Below, piece by piece: positions 6,191 through 6,766 of a stretch of 6,766 bases of DNA. Source of the stretch: Aquificaceae bacterium UBA2488 (GTDB lineage Bacteria; Aquificota; Aquificia; Aquificales; Aquificaceae); assembly GCA_002341805.1 (NCBI GenBank), contig DDOS01000112.1, positions 485-7,250 on the forward strand, written 5' to 3'. Positions within the stretch are counted from its first letter, which is position 1; every line of letters starts with the position of its first letter. A model generated the notes under the pieces. That model searched no databases. It saw only the letters and a program-made list of their open reading frames with translations, and was not told where the DNA came from. A program made the position numbers and the translations under genes.

Positions 6191-6766
6191 ATGTTTAGAG
6201 AAAGATTTAAAAAGTTTCATTTTATAGGTATTGGTGGTATTGGAATGAGTGGCATAGCCAAGATACTTCTTGATATGGGCTATGAAATCTCTGGCTCTGA
6301 TGTAAGAGAAAATGAGGTGATAGAAGAGCTAAGAAAAAAAGGAGCTATTATATACATAGGACACAAACCAGAGAATGTTATAGGAAAAGAAGTGGTAGTT
6401 TATTCTTCTGCTATAAACCCTCTAAATGAGGAGCTCTTAAAAACCAAAGAACTCGGGCTAAATGTCATATCAAGAGGAGATATGTTGGCAGATTTATTTA
6501 GGATGAAAGAAGGGGTTGCCATATCTGGTTCTCATGGTAAAACCACCACTACATCTATGATATCTCATATAGCTCATGCGGCAGGTACGGATCCCACAGT
6601 CTTGATAGGTGGTATCTTGCAAACATTTGGCTCTAATGCGGTTCTTGGCAAAAGCGAGATACTTATCTCTGAGGCTGATGAATCAGATGGATCTTTTCTG
6701 AAATTAAACTCTGTTATAAACGTAGTAACTAATATAGACAAAGAGCATATAGGATATTATAAGGAT
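6191..6766 (+). CDS. murC: UDP-N-acetylmuramate--L-alanine ligase, 3'-partial
   Basis: Cytoplasmic ATP-dependent ligase that adds L-alanine to UDP-N-acetylmuramic acid, the first peptide-forming step of peptidoglycan synthesis. The first 192 codons are present, of a normal total of about 450-480; the window end cuts the central ATPase domain. Visible landmarks: the UDP-binding N-terminal motif HFIGIGGIGMSGIA (10-23), ISGSDV (33-38), VYSSAI (70-75), the Mur-ligase P-loop ISGSHGKTTTT (111-121), the MurC signature SEADESDGSFL (160-170), and NIDKEHIGYY (181-190). The last block closely resembles the corresponding Aquifex MurC segment as I remember it, which supports an Aquificota host. The ATG at 6191 is the first start after the transporter stop, 22 bases upstream, and sits at the expected distance from the glycine-rich motif. 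Confidence 0.96.
   Translation, partial: MFRERFKKFHFIGIGGIGMSGIAKILLDMGYEISGSDVRENEVIEELRKKGAIIYIGHKPENVIGKEVVVYSSAINPLNEELLKTKELGLNVISRGDMLADLFRMKEGVAISGSHGKTTTTSMISHIAHAAGTDPTVLIGGILQTFGSNAVLGKSEILISEADESDGSFLKLNSVINVVTNIDKEHIGYYKD

Overview
This AT-rich window (about one third G+C by eye) looks like chromosomal DNA of a thermophilic Aquificota bacterium of the Hydrogenobaculum/Sulfurihydrogenibium kind. The partial MurC at the right edge and the D-2-hydroxyacid dehydrogenase at the left edge both resemble the Aquifex proteins as I remember them. Arg codons are mostly AGA/AGG, and several start codons lack a Shine-Dalgarno sequence, which also fits. The assignment comes from remembered families, not from a search; Campylobacterota is the main alternative.

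Layout, left to right. (1) A D-lactate-dehydrogenase-like 2-hydroxyacid dehydrogenase, + strand, whose true N-terminus probably lies just outside the window. (2) After 40 bases, a 523-residue MCE/MlaD-type protein, + strand: inner-membrane anchor, one MCE domain, a long helical region with repeats, and a beta-rich C-terminal domain that looks like an outer-membrane domain. (3) A convergent gene on the - strand, overlapping the mce stop by 17 bases, for a GT-B/CDP-glycerol glycerophosphotransferase-like protein with an N-terminal coiled coil. (4) A 79-base AT-rich divergent control region holding an 11-bp tandem repeat with the layout of a PhoB/PhoP-type box. (5) A + strand pair, a PlsC-type acyltransferase and a 12-helix MFS transporter overlapping by 8 bases. 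(6) After 22 bases, the first 192 codons of murC, cut by the window end.

Most genes concern the cell envelope: lipid transport between membranes (mce), surface polymer or glycan transfer (glycerophosphotransferase-like), phospholipid acylation (plsC-type) and peptidoglycan synthesis (murC). The transporter carries several signatures of the phosphate:H+ symporter family, though two expected ligand positions are changed.

The most interesting points are the one-protein transenvelope architecture of the MCE protein, the tandem 11-bp repeat placed like an activator box upstream of the acyltransferase/transporter pair, and a recurring TATAAT-N6-start codon geometry that predicts leaderless mRNAs. 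There is no sign of mobile elements, CRISPR, tRNA or rRNA. No gene-free stretch exceeds 80 bases.
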